Numbered from the stretch's first letter, positions 1-8,925 are shown. The stretch is DNA of 46,535 bases from ANME-2 cluster archaeon (GCA_019429385.1 JAHYIS010000016.1:1-46535), one strand, 5' to 3'. Program-made: numbers and translations. The notes: a model not told the origin generated them from the sequence alone.

Positions 1-127
1 CCGTTCGCATGACTTAGATCACCGTAACCGGTATCGTTATGGCAATCTGTACATGTGGGAGCACCGGGGTTGAGGCTCTGGTTGTGCTGTGTGGACAATA
101 CGGCTGTACCATAGGCTGCATGGCAGC
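1..127. repeat. Exact 127-base direct repeat, copy 1 (at window edge)
   Basis: Bases 1-127 are identical to 1231-1357 and first differ at 128 versus 1358. The offset of 1230 is 410 codons, so the repeat is in frame within the cytochrome and encodes the same CTDCH-containing segment. It may extend left of the window. Confidence 0.97.
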
Positions 128-3100
128 TTGCACAGGCATCACCGGATAACACCGGTGCAATGGGCAGATCGGTAACGATCGATTTGGCTCCGTGGCATTT
201 GGCACAGGTGACATCCCTACTGATATTATGGGGTTTGAACGTTGCCGGTGCACCGTGGGAAAGATGCCAGGTGGTGACAATTCCGCTATCGTTCCAGACA
301 CCATAATTACCGTCTGCTGTTACGGCATACCCGGTCACGTTCGCAGTGGTATACATCTGGTCATGACAGCCCAGACAATCCACTTTGTCGGTATGAAGAG
401 CGGTTGAGGTGAAGGTATGGTCGGCTGGGTTATGGCAGACTTCACAACCGGTTTGGGCGGACGTGATGTTCTCGACCTTAAACTCATGCATTCCTTTGCT
501 GAAACTGGCGTTCATGTGGCAGTCGGTACAGGTGAAATTCAAGGTATCCCTGTGGGGTCCGGCGAATTTACTGTCGTGACTGCCGCCAGGCTGGTGACAT
601 TTCTCGCACAGTTCAGTATTGTTGGAGATCTCATCATAGACCGAGTAGTTCGCATATGAACTGGCTGTCGCGTTATAGAATGCTATCGGTGCTCCACTGG
701 TACCGGTATTGTTCGGATACTTCCGGTCATGCAGGTTATGGCAGACCCTGCACTGGATGCCGTCCCAATCTTCTTCTGCTATAACGGGATTGAGAGCAGA
801 GAGAAGAACATCGTAATTCGTTGGCGATTTGCATTTGGCACAGTTGTTCTTACTGTCTGAGGCTCCGGCCCGGGAATTGGCATGTGAGCTGTTGAGCCAG
901 GTGCGGGAGGCCAGATCGACTTTTTCCGGACTGCGGGTTGCGTGGCACGGTAACGAACAGGTATACTGCGGGAACATGCCGACGCCGGTACCGCCATTGA
1001 GCGCAAGTGGCATACCGCCGCTGGTGTTGTATTCATAGTAGCTATGCTCAACGACCAGGTTGTGGTCATGTGCGTACAGTGATGCGTTGAGAGTGAATGG
1101 CTGGGTGGTATTGGCAAAGTGACATGTCGTACAGTCGGACGAACTGGTATGGCGTTCGTAGAAGCCGTTGACACCGTCGATATGGCAGTTCCGGCATGTA
1201 TTGGTCTCGTTCACGGTGTACACTTTGGGACCGTTCGCATGACTTAGATCACCGTAACCGGTATCGTTATGGCAATCTGTACATGTGGGAGCACCGGGGT
1301 TGAGGCTCTGGTTGTGCTGTGTGGACAATACGGCTGTACCATAGGCTGCATGGCAGCGTGCACAGGTCATACCACTCGCTTTCTTAACTTCATGCATAAG
1401 TGGAGTGATCTCTGTAGCAGTGCTTTTATGGCATTCTGTACAATCTGCATCTGTGAACCCGCTTATGGTTGAATGGTCATAATAAGATGTTCCATCCTGG
1501 GCTCCTGTTGAATAATTCCCATATAAGGAATCACCTGTTATTTCAGGTGGTACATTGCTAAGAGTGGTGAGCATATCATTGTAATTGGTACTGCCTTTCT
1601 TGTGGCATGATGAACACCAATCGCCGGAAAGGTCGCCACCCATCACATTGGCACCCTTGAAGCTGGCAATGTAACCTGCAGCGACAGCGCTGTGTTTGGT
1701 CTCGCCGTGACAGTACAGGCACTTGGATTCATCATCGGATGCAGTCCAGAAATCAGCACCTCTATCCCACAGCGTACCATTGAGGATGTTATTGCTGTGG
1801 GTTATTTGTGTTATTTTGGGTGCAGTGGCAAATGATGCCAGCCCGCTGCCCACGTGGCAATCAGGACATGAGGCAGCATTGGTCCTTGTGGTGGCAAAGT
1901 TATTGTCGTTCTGGATGAACTTGATCACGTGTACATCCTGGGTATGACACTCAGTACATGCTACTGTAGTATTATGCTGGGTCAATCCCTGATGGCAGGT
2001 AGTACAATGGGAGTCCTCTGTGGGTCCTAAAGTTCCTGCTGAAGGATCAGGTTTAGTAATGTTGTGCATGGGACCGTGGCAGATGACACAAGGAATGGCG
2101 GGATTAGAGTGGTATGTTGAAGTCGTGGAATAAGTGGATACGATACCGTTCAGAGTACTCTTCATGGTTGTGTTTGCACTACTATGGCAGTTCGTACAGC
2201 TACCAATAATCATGTTGGTATTATGAGAAGATATACTGCCATGACAGTTGGCATTGTCGCAACTCAGGCTGCTGTGTGCACCGATTGTATTCACAGACTG
2301 GGATAAACCCTGCCCATTATAGGATAAATGGCACACAGTACAGGTAGTTGCATGTTGACTTCTGTCACCCACCACAGCATCGGAACCACCTGCATATGGT
2401 GAACTGATGGGAGCACCACTGCCAAGGTTCTCATTACCATGACCGCTACAACCATTTCCACCAACACAACCCCACCAGTTGTAGATGAACTGGGCACTTC
2501 CGGTTACACCAGAAGCATTGACCTCTACCTGCCATTTTCCATAATAATTCTTAGCATTGAGGTCACGTGGTACATTAATAAGTCCATTGCTGTCTGTGGA
2601 AGTCGGAAGTGTGTAATCAATGGCTCCACCTGGATTCCTAAGAGTTAATGTCACATTTGAAGAGGGGAGGGGCATCCCATCAGCATCTAGTACAAGAGCA
2701 TACATATTTACTGTCGTCCTGACACCCGGCCCAAAAGCATTAGTCCAAGTTCTCGATGGTACGATAAAACCAGTCCCTGAAGCTTGACCGCTCGTAGTTG
2801 CATCATCCAGCACTACATACCTGTTGGTTGCGACCAATATCTTAGAAGGACCTGTAAACACAGTGGTAGTCACCAGGTTACTGGTGTCCGAAGCACTTCC
2901 TGTGGCTGTCACCGACTGCTGGTGAGAGCCAGTAGCACCCGCAGATGCGGTCACTGTCATGGTCTTAATGGACTGCTGTCCCGGATTAAGCGTTCCAGTC
3001 GTAGAAGAATTAAGTGAATAGGAAAAATCGGCAGTATTGGCATTGGTAAGGGAAAGAGTATAAGAGTCGGCTACATTTCCGGTGTTCTGCACTGTAACAG

Positions 3101-4277
3101 TATACGATACCTGACTCCCGGGTGCTACATTCTGGGATGGTGGTGTCAGGGTAACACTGACAGAAGGATTTGGCACAATCACAGTTGTTATAACCTGTCC
3201 TGAGCCGGTAAAATTGGCAGGATCTTCCACAGATGTCGCTGTCACTGTTGTGGTATCAGATGTACCAGCACCGCCATTTGTAACATTAAGTGTTGTCTGC
3301 GCACTTCCGCCAGAGAGTACTGCTAAAGTCGTTGTGCCAAGCGAGGACCCGAAATTGGTGGGGTCGGAGTCAACTGCACTGAGACTATAATTGCCATCAG
3401 TGTTACCGTTATTATTGACTGTGATTGTATATTCAGTACTGCCACCTGCAACCACACCTGCTGATGTTGGAGATGGGGTAACTGTGACATTGTATGTTGG
3501 AGCTGTTGAACCAGCTACTTCATCCACTGAGAATTGCCCACTGTTCGAGTTGCTAGTACCCATGTATATCCTCTGTTCGCCACTTGTTGAAGCAACTGAA
3601 ACTTTCAGGGCTAGATAGGAGTTTGCGGGGGCACCTCCCGAAATACTGCTCATATCAACCACATATGCCTGCTGTACACCGGAAGGTACTACCTGATCCA
3701 CAAATCCAAACGATGTAAAGGCACCTGATTGCGCATAGCCAAGTTCAAAACGATATGTGACGGGACCAATTGAAGTTCGTTCCCTGAGATAAAAGTTAGC
3801 TCCTGATTGGCCGGTGACCTGGGTCTGAACCGTATATGCTATAGGGAATATCGCTAAAAACTGATCACCAGTTGTCGTGGTTGTCAGCCTGTCATCAGCA
3901 CAATTCAATCCTACATCATTAAGCGTGGTGACCCGATATGCTGTGGGCCGGGCGTTGCAAGCACCCCAATCAGCAGTATAGCCCGAAGCATCTATTGCCC
4001 CTGAAGAAGGCTCCCAATAATATGCGGTAACTGCCGCACTCGCCGATCCCGCGAACAGCATCATAATAAGCATTGTGACAGCCAGGATCATCCCGGCCCT
4101 GGGAATAGAGCGGCAGGCTTCGCGAGGTGGACTTCGAGACCGTCCGGTATAGCATGCAGGGGATTGGTGTTTCTTATTTAACGAAAAAGTGGTCAGAAAC
4201 GTTGCTTTAATAGAATTCTGCTTGATATTTCCAAATCCATCGATGTATTTTTTCTGGTAATCTCTAATCCAATCCAT
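1..4277 (-). CDS. Giant extracellular multiheme cytochrome c with Ig-like domains (5' part, runs off left edge)
   Basis: An open frame of 1425 codons without a stop continues beyond base 1. The chosen ATG at 4277 has a strong AGGTGG site just upstream. After a basic stretch, a hydrophobic segment near residues 63-81 ending in AGSASA looks like a signal peptide; an ATG at 4091 directly before it is an alternative start. Residues about 258-475 hold two Ser/Thr/Asn-rich CARDB/Ig-like beta domains, followed by a third beta-rich domain. From residue 646 onward there are 24 haem-type motifs: 21 CXXCH, one CX4CH (2241-2261), one CX3CH (942-959) and one CXXCK (828-842). By family knowledge such proteins carry electrons through or outside the archaeal cell envelope to a partner or mineral; that role is inferred. 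Total length and any C-terminal S-layer or membrane anchor cannot be seen. Confidence 0.93.
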   Translation of the reverse strand, partial: MDWIRDYQKKYIDGFGNIKQNSIKATFLTTFSLNKKHQSPACYTGRSRSPPREACRSIPRAGMILAVTMLIMMLFAGSASAAVTAYYWEPSSGAIDASGYTADWGACNARPTAYRVTTLNDVGLNCADDRLTTTTTGDQFLAIFPIAYTVQTQVTGQSGANFYLRERTSIGPVTYRFELGYAQSGAFTSFGFVDQVVPSGVQQAYVVDMSSISGGAPANSYLALKVSVASTSGEQRIYMGTSNSNSGQFSVDEVAGSTAPTYNVTVTPSPTSAGVVAGGSTEYTITVNNNGNTDGNYSLSAVDSDPTNFGSSLGTTTLAVLSGGSAQTTLNVTNGGAGTSDTTTVTATSVEDPANFTGSGQVITTVIVPNPSVSVTLTPPSQNVAPGSQVSYTVTVQNTGNVADSYTLSLTNANTADFSYSLNSSTTGTLNPGQQSIKTMTVTASAGATGSHQQSVTATGSASDTSNLVTTTVFTGPSKILVATNRYVVLDDATTSGQASGTGFIVPSRTWTNAFGPGVRTTVNMYALVLDADGMPLPSSNVTLTLRNPGGAIDYTLPTSTDSNGLINVPRDLNAKNYYGKWQVEVNASGVTGSAQFIYNWWGCVGGNGCSGHGNENLGSGAPISSPYAGGSDAVVGDRSQHATTCTVCHLSYNGQGLSQSVNTIGAHSSLSCDNANCHGSISSHNTNMIIGSCTNCHSSANTTMKSTLNGIVSTYSTTSTYHSNPAIPCVICHGPMHNITKPDPSAGTLGPTEDSHCTTCHQGLTQHNTTVACTECHTQDVHVIKFIQNDNNFATTRTNAASCPDCHVGSGLASFATAPKITQITHSNNILNGTLWDRGADFWTASDDESKCLYCHGETKHSAVAAGYIASFKGANVMGGDLSGDWCSSCHKKGSTNYNDMLTTLSNVPPEITGDSLYGNYSTGAQDGTSYYDHSTISGFTDADCTECHKSTATEITPLMHEVKKASGMTCARCHAAYGTAVLSTQHNQSLNPGAPTCTDCHNDTGYGDLSHANGPKVYTVNETNTCRNCHIDGVNGFYERHTSSSDCTTCHFANTTQPFTLNASLYAHDHNLVVEHSYYEYNTSGGMPLALNGGTGVGMFPQYTCSLPCHATRSPEKVDLASRTWLNSSHANSRAGASDSKNNCAKCKSPTNYDVLLSALNPVIAEEDWDGIQCRVCHNLHDRKYPNNTGTSGAPIAFYNATASSYANYSVYDEISNNTELCEKCHQPGGSHDSKFAGPHRDTLNFTCTDCHMNASFSKGMHEFKVENITSAQTGCEVCHNPADHTFTSTALHTDKVDCLGCHDQMYTTANVTGYAVTADGNYGVWNDSGIVTTWHLSHGAPATFKPHNISRDVTCAKCHGAKSIVTDLPIAPVLSGDACASCHAAYGTAVLSTQHNQSLNPGAPTCTDCHNDTGYGDLSHAN
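1231..1357. repeat. Exact 127-base direct repeat, copy 2
   Basis: Internal copy of the repeat at 1-127. It covers the CTDCH haem motif at 1269-1283 and ends inside the CARCH motif at 1350-1364, where the other copy reads CASCH. Confidence 0.97.
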
Positions 4278-4581
4278 TTGTCCACCTTGAATTTTTTATT
4301 ATTTACTGTGTGAATTCATTGATACTTAAATGTATCTAAAAATTTTTATAATTATCATAATAATGCTTATAATCATCACCATGGGGTCGGTCGTAGTCTT
4401 ACTATAAAATACATAAAACCCCAATTGTAACCCAATCACTGTATAGACCTTTTTAGTAACAACCCATTTGAAATAAATGATACATTAAATCCGTTTTTTG
4501 AAGCTAATAGAAATCTCTTCACTATTCGAAACCTATATAGAATAAAACTCCCTTATAAGACCCCTCTGATTTTGAGGTAAC
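4278..4581. promoter_or_regulatory. AT-rich divergent promoter region between the cytochrome and pus10
   Basis: About 300 bases without a gene, much richer in A and T than the flanking coding DNA. On the plus strand CTATATAG at 4533-4540 is a plausible TATA box for pus10, with GAGGT just before its ATG. On the minus strand the cytochrome has an AGGTGG ribosome site directly upstream of 4277, and several T/A-rich stretches at 4320-4370 could serve as its TATA box. No clear operator palindrome was found. Confidence 0.5.
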
Positions 4582-5895
4582 ATGACAAATCATATCTTTG
4601 AAACTGCATCCAATATCCTGTCCGAGGGCCCCATCTGCGACCACTGCATGGGCAGGATGTTCGCAAAGCTCTCCACAGGATTGTCCAACGACCAGCGAGG
4701 AGCTGCTATTAAACTCTCACTTGCAATGGAAGCGGACCGAATACGCAACGAGACCTCAGACGATTCAATGTTACAATTACTATCACATAGCAGTGTCAAT
4801 GCCAGGAAAAGCCTGAAAGAAGAAGGTACATCCGGAAAATGCTGGGTATGCAACAGCCTGTTCGAACAACTTGATATCTGGGCTGACCGGGTGGTCGATG
4901 CCCTTGAGGGTTATGAATTTGATACATTCCTTATCGGCACCCGCCCGTCGGGTCTGCTTATCGAGAACGAAGAGATACTCTGGGCCGCCTCGGGAACCGC
5001 CTGGCCAGAACCCTTAAAGACCGAAATGAACCGTGAAGTAGGTCGGCGGGTGGAAGAAAAACTGGGCAAAAAAGCTGACCTCAAAACTCCCCACATCACA
5101 GCATTGCTGGACATAGACCGCGAGGATGTTGAACTTGAAATACGCTCACAGTATATTTATGGTCGTTACCGCAAATTGATACGTGGCATCCCACAGACAC
5201 GCTGGCCATGCCGTGAATGCCACGGCAGGGGGTGTGAGCGCTGTAATTTCACTGGAGCCATGTACCCCGAATCAGTAGATGAACTCATCAAACCCGAAGT
5301 GATAAAAGCTACCGAGTCTGTAGATACCGTATTCCACGGCGCGGGCCGGGAAGATATAGATGCCCTGATGCTGGGAAGGGGCAGGCCTTTTATTGTAGAA
5401 GCTGAGGAACCACTCCGCCGCCACATTGACCTGACAAGGCTACAGCATAGGATCAACCGCCATGCAGCAGGTAAAGTTGAAGTCGAAGGACTCAAATTTG
5501 TATCCCACCGGGCAGTTGAAGCCATCAAACAGGCAAAAGCAGATAAAGTTTATAGATTAAGAGTTACATTTAAAGTGCAGGTATCAGAAGAAAAGCTTAT
5601 ATCAGCTATTGACGTACTTGCCCGAACTCCCATAAACCAGCGAACACCCACAAGAGTATCTCACCGCAGGGCTGATCTTGAACGGGTGCGTGCGATACAC
5701 AATATAGAACTGGAACAAATATCTCCCGACGGCCGAATAGCCACCATAGTGGTGAGCTGCCAGGGAGGACTATACGTAAAAGAACTGGTATCCGGGGACG
5801 ACGGACGTACAGTACCCAGCCTTGCCCGGAATCTGGATGTCGAGGCAACCGTTACCGAACTGGACGTAATAAAAGTAGAAGAAACATTCATTTAA
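4582..5895 (+). CDS. pus10: tRNA pseudouridine synthase Pus10
   Basis: A 437-residue protein, usual length for archaeal Pus10, which makes pseudouridine 54 and 55 in the T-arm of tRNA. The N-terminal half has the zinc-binding cysteine pairs C19-C22 and C87-C90 and a THUMP-like region. A further Cys-rich stretch lies at about 210-221 (CRECHGRGCERC). The catalytic core follows: GREDID with the probable catalytic Asp258, then the GRGRPF segment and a C-terminal CQGGLYVKEL strand. It opens a six-gene run ending at 8641, the conserved archaeal neighbourhood pus10, L21e, rpoF, DUF655, ksgA and hemK-like. GAGGT lies seven bases before the ATG. Confidence 0.96.
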   Translation: MTNHIFETASNILSEGPICDHCMGRMFAKLSTGLSNDQRGAAIKLSLAMEADRIRNETSDDSMLQLLSHSSVNARKSLKEEGTSGKCWVCNSLFEQLDIWADRVVDALEGYEFDTFLIGTRPSGLLIENEEILWAASGTAWPEPLKTEMNREVGRRVEEKLGKKADLKTPHITALLDIDREDVELEIRSQYIYGRYRKLIRGIPQTRWPCRECHGRGCERCNFTGAMYPESVDELIKPEVIKATESVDTVFHGAGREDIDALMLGRGRPFIVEAEEPLRRHIDLTRLQHRINRHAAGKVEVEGLKFVSHRAVEAIKQAKADKVYRLRVTFKVQVSEEKLISAIDVLARTPINQRTPTRVSHRRADLERVRAIHNIELEQISPDGRIATIVVSCQGGLYVKELVSGDDGRTVPSLARNLDVEATVTELDVIKVEETFI

Positions 5896-5915
5896 CTTAA
5901 TTGGAGGATATAACA

Positions 5916-6206
5916 TTGTCAAAATCACACGGCGAGAGAAGGAAGACCAGGTACAAATTGAAGAAAAGCGTGCGGGAAAGAGGGCTTAGTCCCGTATCAC
6001 GTGCCATCCAGGAATTTGAAGTTGGACAATCGGTCCATATAAAACTGGACCCCAGTGTTCACAGAGGTATGTCAAATCCAAAATTCCATGGCAGGACCGG
6101 TAAAGTACTCGGACAGAGAGGCCGTGCTTACATTGTAGCGGTCAGTGATGGGAACGCCACAAAACAGGTTATTCTGTTTCCGCAGCATCTGAGCCCCCAG
6201 GTATGA
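5916..6206 (+). CDS. rpl21e: 50S ribosomal protein L21e
   Basis: A 96-residue basic protein of the large ribosomal subunit, with the family start [14 protein letters not shown] and the SH3-like core that includes [17 protein letters not shown] chose the TTG at 5916 as start because GGAGGA at 5903-5908 sits seven bases ahead and the N-terminus then matches the family. An in-frame TTG at 5901 would place the ribosome site inside the gene. It lies 20 bases after pus10 and is very probably co-transcribed with it. Confidence 0.96.
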   Translation: MSKSHGERRKTRYKLKKSVRERGLSPVSRAIQEFEVGQSVHIKLDPSVHRGMSNPKFHGRTGKVLGQRGRAYIVAVSDGNATKQVILFPQHLSPQV

Positions 6207-6237
6207 TTACAGATACTCAATATCCAGGTAGTTTTTT

Positions 6238-6588
6238 ATGATAGTCAAACAGGTATTTAATGAAGAAATGTTGACCATTGCAGAAGCAAAGGAAATTCTG
6301 GTAGATATCAGGGAGACCCGTACCGAACAGGAACTAGAACTGGGATATGAGCTCAGAAGAGCCATTAACCATGCCGAAAAATCCTCTAAGACGGACGGAG
6401 CAAGTTCCAGGAAATTAGTAGAAGAACTGCTCAAACTGGAGAAAATGAAACCGGATATTGCATTCCGTCTTGCTGATATAATGCCGACTTCCTTTGACGA
6501 GATACGGTCAATATACGCAAAGGAAAGATTTACGCTATCTGAAACAGAACTTACGCAGATTTTGGATGCTGTTACTGCTGCATACTAA
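6238..6588 (+). CDS. rpoF: DNA-directed RNA polymerase subunit F (Rpb4-like)
   Basis: A 116-residue protein matching archaeal RpoF, the partner of subunit E in the polymerase stalk. The N-terminal half is a helical tip-associated region starting MIVKQVFNEEMLTIAEAK; the C-terminal half is the HRDC-like domain, with KPDIAFRLADIMPTSFDEIR and ending ILDAVTAAY. It lies 31 bases behind the L21e gene, the same order as in many Euryarchaeota. Confidence 0.95.
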   Translation: MIVKQVFNEEMLTIAEAKEILVDIRETRTEQELELGYELRRAINHAEKSSKTDGASSRKLVEELLKLEKMKPDIAFRLADIMPTSFDEIRSIYAKERFTLSETELTQILDAVTAAY

Positions 6589-6693
6589 ATTCTTAACCTG
6601 GGTAATGTAAAAGTTTATATGCAATGCTATGTATAAATTTTAATTCCGATTTGAAAAAATAGATATTTGAAATAAGGTTATGAGTGGATAGGT

Positions 6694-7290
6694 ATGGTAT
6701 TGGAAAAAAAACCTCGAAGTGAAGATTGGGCATTTGTATTGGATTATTTACCCTATGGAAGCTCGGAGGATTCCAGGCCATTGCACCAGAAAAAACCACT
6801 GGTACAGGCAGTGGGTGAATCACATTTTGTGCTGATGGAACTGATGCCAAAAGAAGGAGTTGTACCTGAATCTCAGGACAAGGTCTATATTGGTGATGGT
6901 GACCGGGATATTATCGACCATGTCAAGCGCAGAATTACCTACAATGAACTTACCCACGGAGCACAACTTGAACTCCCATATATCCTTGAAAAAGTTATAG
7001 CCGAAAACGAACCAAAATATGTCCGTTTCTTCAGTGATGCCTACCCCATAACAAACCGGCTTCACATGCTGGAACTTCTTCCCGGTATAGGTAAGAAACT
7101 TATGTGGGGCATTATAGATGAGCGGAAAAAAGGAGAATTCCATAGTTTCAAGGAACTCACAGAAAGGGTCAAGGGCCTGCATACTCCCGAAAAGTTGATA
7201 GTTCACAGGATCATTGATGAATTAAAGGACGAGAATGTAAAGTACCGCCTTTTCACAACCCCTCCGAAGCCTCGCACTCATAGCCGATGA
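6694..7290 (+). CDS. DUF655 protein (OB-fold plus helix-hairpin-helix)
   Basis: A 198-residue member of the archaeal DUF655 family. The N-terminal part carries the family's beta-rich region (VYIGDGDRDIIDHVKRRI) and the C-terminal part a helix-hairpin-helix nucleic-acid-binding motif, LELLPGIGKKLMWGIIDERK, near residues 128-147. The cellular role is not established. Constant linkage to ksgA and to L21e and rpoF suggests work in rRNA or tRNA handling, which is inference. The stop overlaps the ksgA start (ATGA), so the two are translationally coupled. A TTTATA stretch at 6614-6619 in the 105-base gap could be an internal promoter. Confidence 0.9.
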   Translation: MVLEKKPRSEDWAFVLDYLPYGSSEDSRPLHQKKPLVQAVGESHFVLMELMPKEGVVPESQDKVYIGDGDRDIIDHVKRRITYNELTHGAQLELPYILEKVIAENEPKYVRFFSDAYPITNRLHMLELLPGIGKKLMWGIIDERKKGEFHSFKELTERVKGLHTPEKLIVHRIIDELKDENVKYRLFTTPPKPRTHSR

Positions 7291-8048
7291 AGCCCAGGCT
7301 TGGACAACATTTTTTAGTTGACCACCACATACTTGAGAGGATAATCCGCTACGCAGACCTGAAAGCTTCTGATACCGTTCTGGAAATCGGAGGTGGTAAC
7401 GGCATTCTAACAAAGAAACTGGCTGAATATGCCGGGAATGTAATCACTATAGAGCTGGACCGCGTCCTCGCTGATGGACTGTCATTCATGTGCAGAAATT
7501 CCAATGTATCCGTGATACATGGAGATGCACTGAAGGTCAAGCTGCCATATTTTAATAAAATTGTTTCAAACTTACCCTACCAGATATCTTCAGAGATTAC
7601 TTTCAGGCTTCTTGATGCCGGATTTGAATATGCCATTCTTATGTACCAGCTGGAGTTTGCAAAACGCATGGTTGCTGCCCCAGGAACTCCGGACTACAGC
7701 AGACTTTCAGTGACGGCACAGTACCATACCAAAATAGAAATGCTGGAAAGTGTGCCCCCTTCAGCCTTTAAACCTCAACCCAGGGTTAAATCTGCCATAT
7801 TGAAGCTCACACCCAGGGAAGCACCATATCATGTCAATGACCTGGATTTCTTTAACCAATTATTAAGGGTAGTATTCGGACAACGCAGGAAAATGTTGAA
7901 GAATTCCATCACTTCTGCGTTACCCGTATTGGGCATTCCCCCTGACAACATATCACGACTGGATGAAGCAATACTACAACGCCGACCTGAATCCCTTTCA
8001 CCGCACGAACTCGCGCAAATCTCCAACATCATCAGGGATGAAATATGA
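7287..8048 (+). CDS. rsmA: 16S rRNA (adenine(1518/1519)-N6)-dimethyltransferase KsgA/Dim1
   Basis: A 253-residue Rossmann-fold methyltransferase that dimethylates two adjacent adenines near the 3' end of 16S rRNA using S-adenosylmethionine. Visible family signatures are GQHFLVD at the N-terminus, the SAM-binding loop VLEIGGGNGILTKKL, the acidic ITIELD strand, and the catalytic NLPYQISSE motif. The C-terminal helical domain contains FGQRRKMLKNS. Length is normal for the archaeal enzyme. It overlaps both neighbours by four bases. Confidence 0.96.
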   Translation: MKPRLGQHFLVDHHILERIIRYADLKASDTVLEIGGGNGILTKKLAEYAGNVITIELDRVLADGLSFMCRNSNVSVIHGDALKVKLPYFNKIVSNLPYQISSEITFRLLDAGFEYAILMYQLEFAKRMVAAPGTPDYSRLSVTAQYHTKIEMLESVPPSAFKPQPRVKSAILKLTPREAPYHVNDLDFFNQLLRVVFGQRRKMLKNSITSALPVLGIPPDNISRLDEAILQRRPESLSPHELAQISNIIRDEI

Positions 8049-8641
8049 CATCCATCAACTACCGCAACAAAACCATACAGGTACTGCCAAATGTCTATGA
8101 ACCGGCCGAAGACAGTTTCCTGCTGGTCGATGCCCTGCTCGAAATTATCGAAGGCAAGAACCGTTTGCTTGAAGTAGGTTGCGGCAGCGGTATTGTTTCA
8201 GTATTTGCCAAAGACCACAGTCCGAAAGTGTTGGCCACTGACATCAACCCGCATGCAGTACACTGTGCCCGACTCAATGGGATAGAAGTTGTAAGGACAG
8301 ACCTGTTTGCAGGTATAAAAGGCACTTTTGACATAGTGGTTTTTAATCCCCCTTACTTGCCCACCTCAGAAGATGAGCATGTAGGGGGCTGGGATGACCT
8401 TATGCTAAATGGCGGCCCTGATGGCAGGGAAACGGTCAGGCGGTTTGTAGCAGACGTGGGTGCACATCTTAACCCGAACGGACAGGTATTATTGTTAATA
8501 TCCTCGCTTACAGGTATAAAAGAAGTATGCGACCTGATGCACGGTGAAGGCATCTCAGTAAAAAAAGTCGCAGAATCCAGGCATTTTTTTGAAAAACTGG
8601 TAGTACTAAAAGGCCTTAAAGTTCCTGAAAAACAAGTATAG
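8045..8641 (+). CDS. HemK2/Mtq2-type protein methyltransferase
   Basis: A 198-residue SAM-dependent methyltransferase with motif I LLEVGCGSGIVSVFA and the diagnostic NPPYLP motif near residue 101, which binds the side-chain amide of the methylated Gln or Asn. It matches the short archaeal/eukaryal HemK2/Mtq2 branch, which methylates the GGQ glutamine of the translation termination factor with Trm112. The substrate is inferred from the family. Its ATG overlaps the ksgA stop. It is the last gene of the plus-strand operon and converges with the next gene, only two bases away. Confidence 0.9.
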   Translation: MTSINYRNKTIQVLPNVYEPAEDSFLLVDALLEIIEGKNRLLEVGCGSGIVSVFAKDHSPKVLATDINPHAVHCARLNGIEVVRTDLFAGIKGTFDIVVFNPPYLPTSEDEHVGGWDDLMLNGGPDGRETVRRFVADVGAHLNPNGQVLLLISSLTGIKEVCDLMHGEGISVKKVAESRHFFEKLVVLKGLKVPEKQV

Positions 8642-8643
8642 AC

Positions 8644-8925
8644 TTAAATCTCTACTACCTTATACTTGTCAATATCAGTCCTGTGTCCCCAGACATTTCC
8701 CACAATTATCTCTATATTATTCATAGAGAGTATTTTTTTCGTGGTATTGGACAGAGTATTGTAATAAGATACCGGAAGCTGGATCATTTTTATTCTCGGA
8801 TTTTTGCGGATTACATTGAATATATCCTTTTCTGAGGGTCTGAAACAGAAATGGATATTATCATCCTTGGATGTTACCTCTTCCACATCTTTTTCAGAAG
8901 CTACTACACGAAATAATACTTCCAT
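8644..8925 (-). CDS. DUF1699-like small protein
   Basis: A 93-residue protein. The central run HFCFRPSEKDIFNVIRKNP, then IQLPVSYYNTLSN and VGNVWGHRTDI, resembles DUF1699 proteins known mainly from Methanosarcina relatives; this is from memory and unverified. No function is known and no membrane segment or metal motif is visible. The ATG at 8925 lies in an AT-rich stretch with no clear ribosome site, so the transcript may have a short leader. Confidence 0.72.
   Translation of the reverse strand: MEVLFRVVASEKDVEEVTSKDDNIHFCFRPSEKDIFNVIRKNPRIKMIQLPVSYYNTLSNTTKKILSMNNIEIIVGNVWGHRTDIDKYKVVEI

Noticed and set aside
14-1174. Open frames of 60-130 codons on both strands over the cytochrome
   Set aside because: They are shadows of the giant minus-strand frame, which holds in-frame haem motifs throughout; the alternative frames show no family features.
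2291-4155. Separate minus-strand frames such as 2291-2497 and 3970-4155
   Set aside because: They overlap the open cytochrome frame, which has no stop from 4277 to base 1. The 3970-4155 frame includes only hydrophobic reading of the signal region in another phase.
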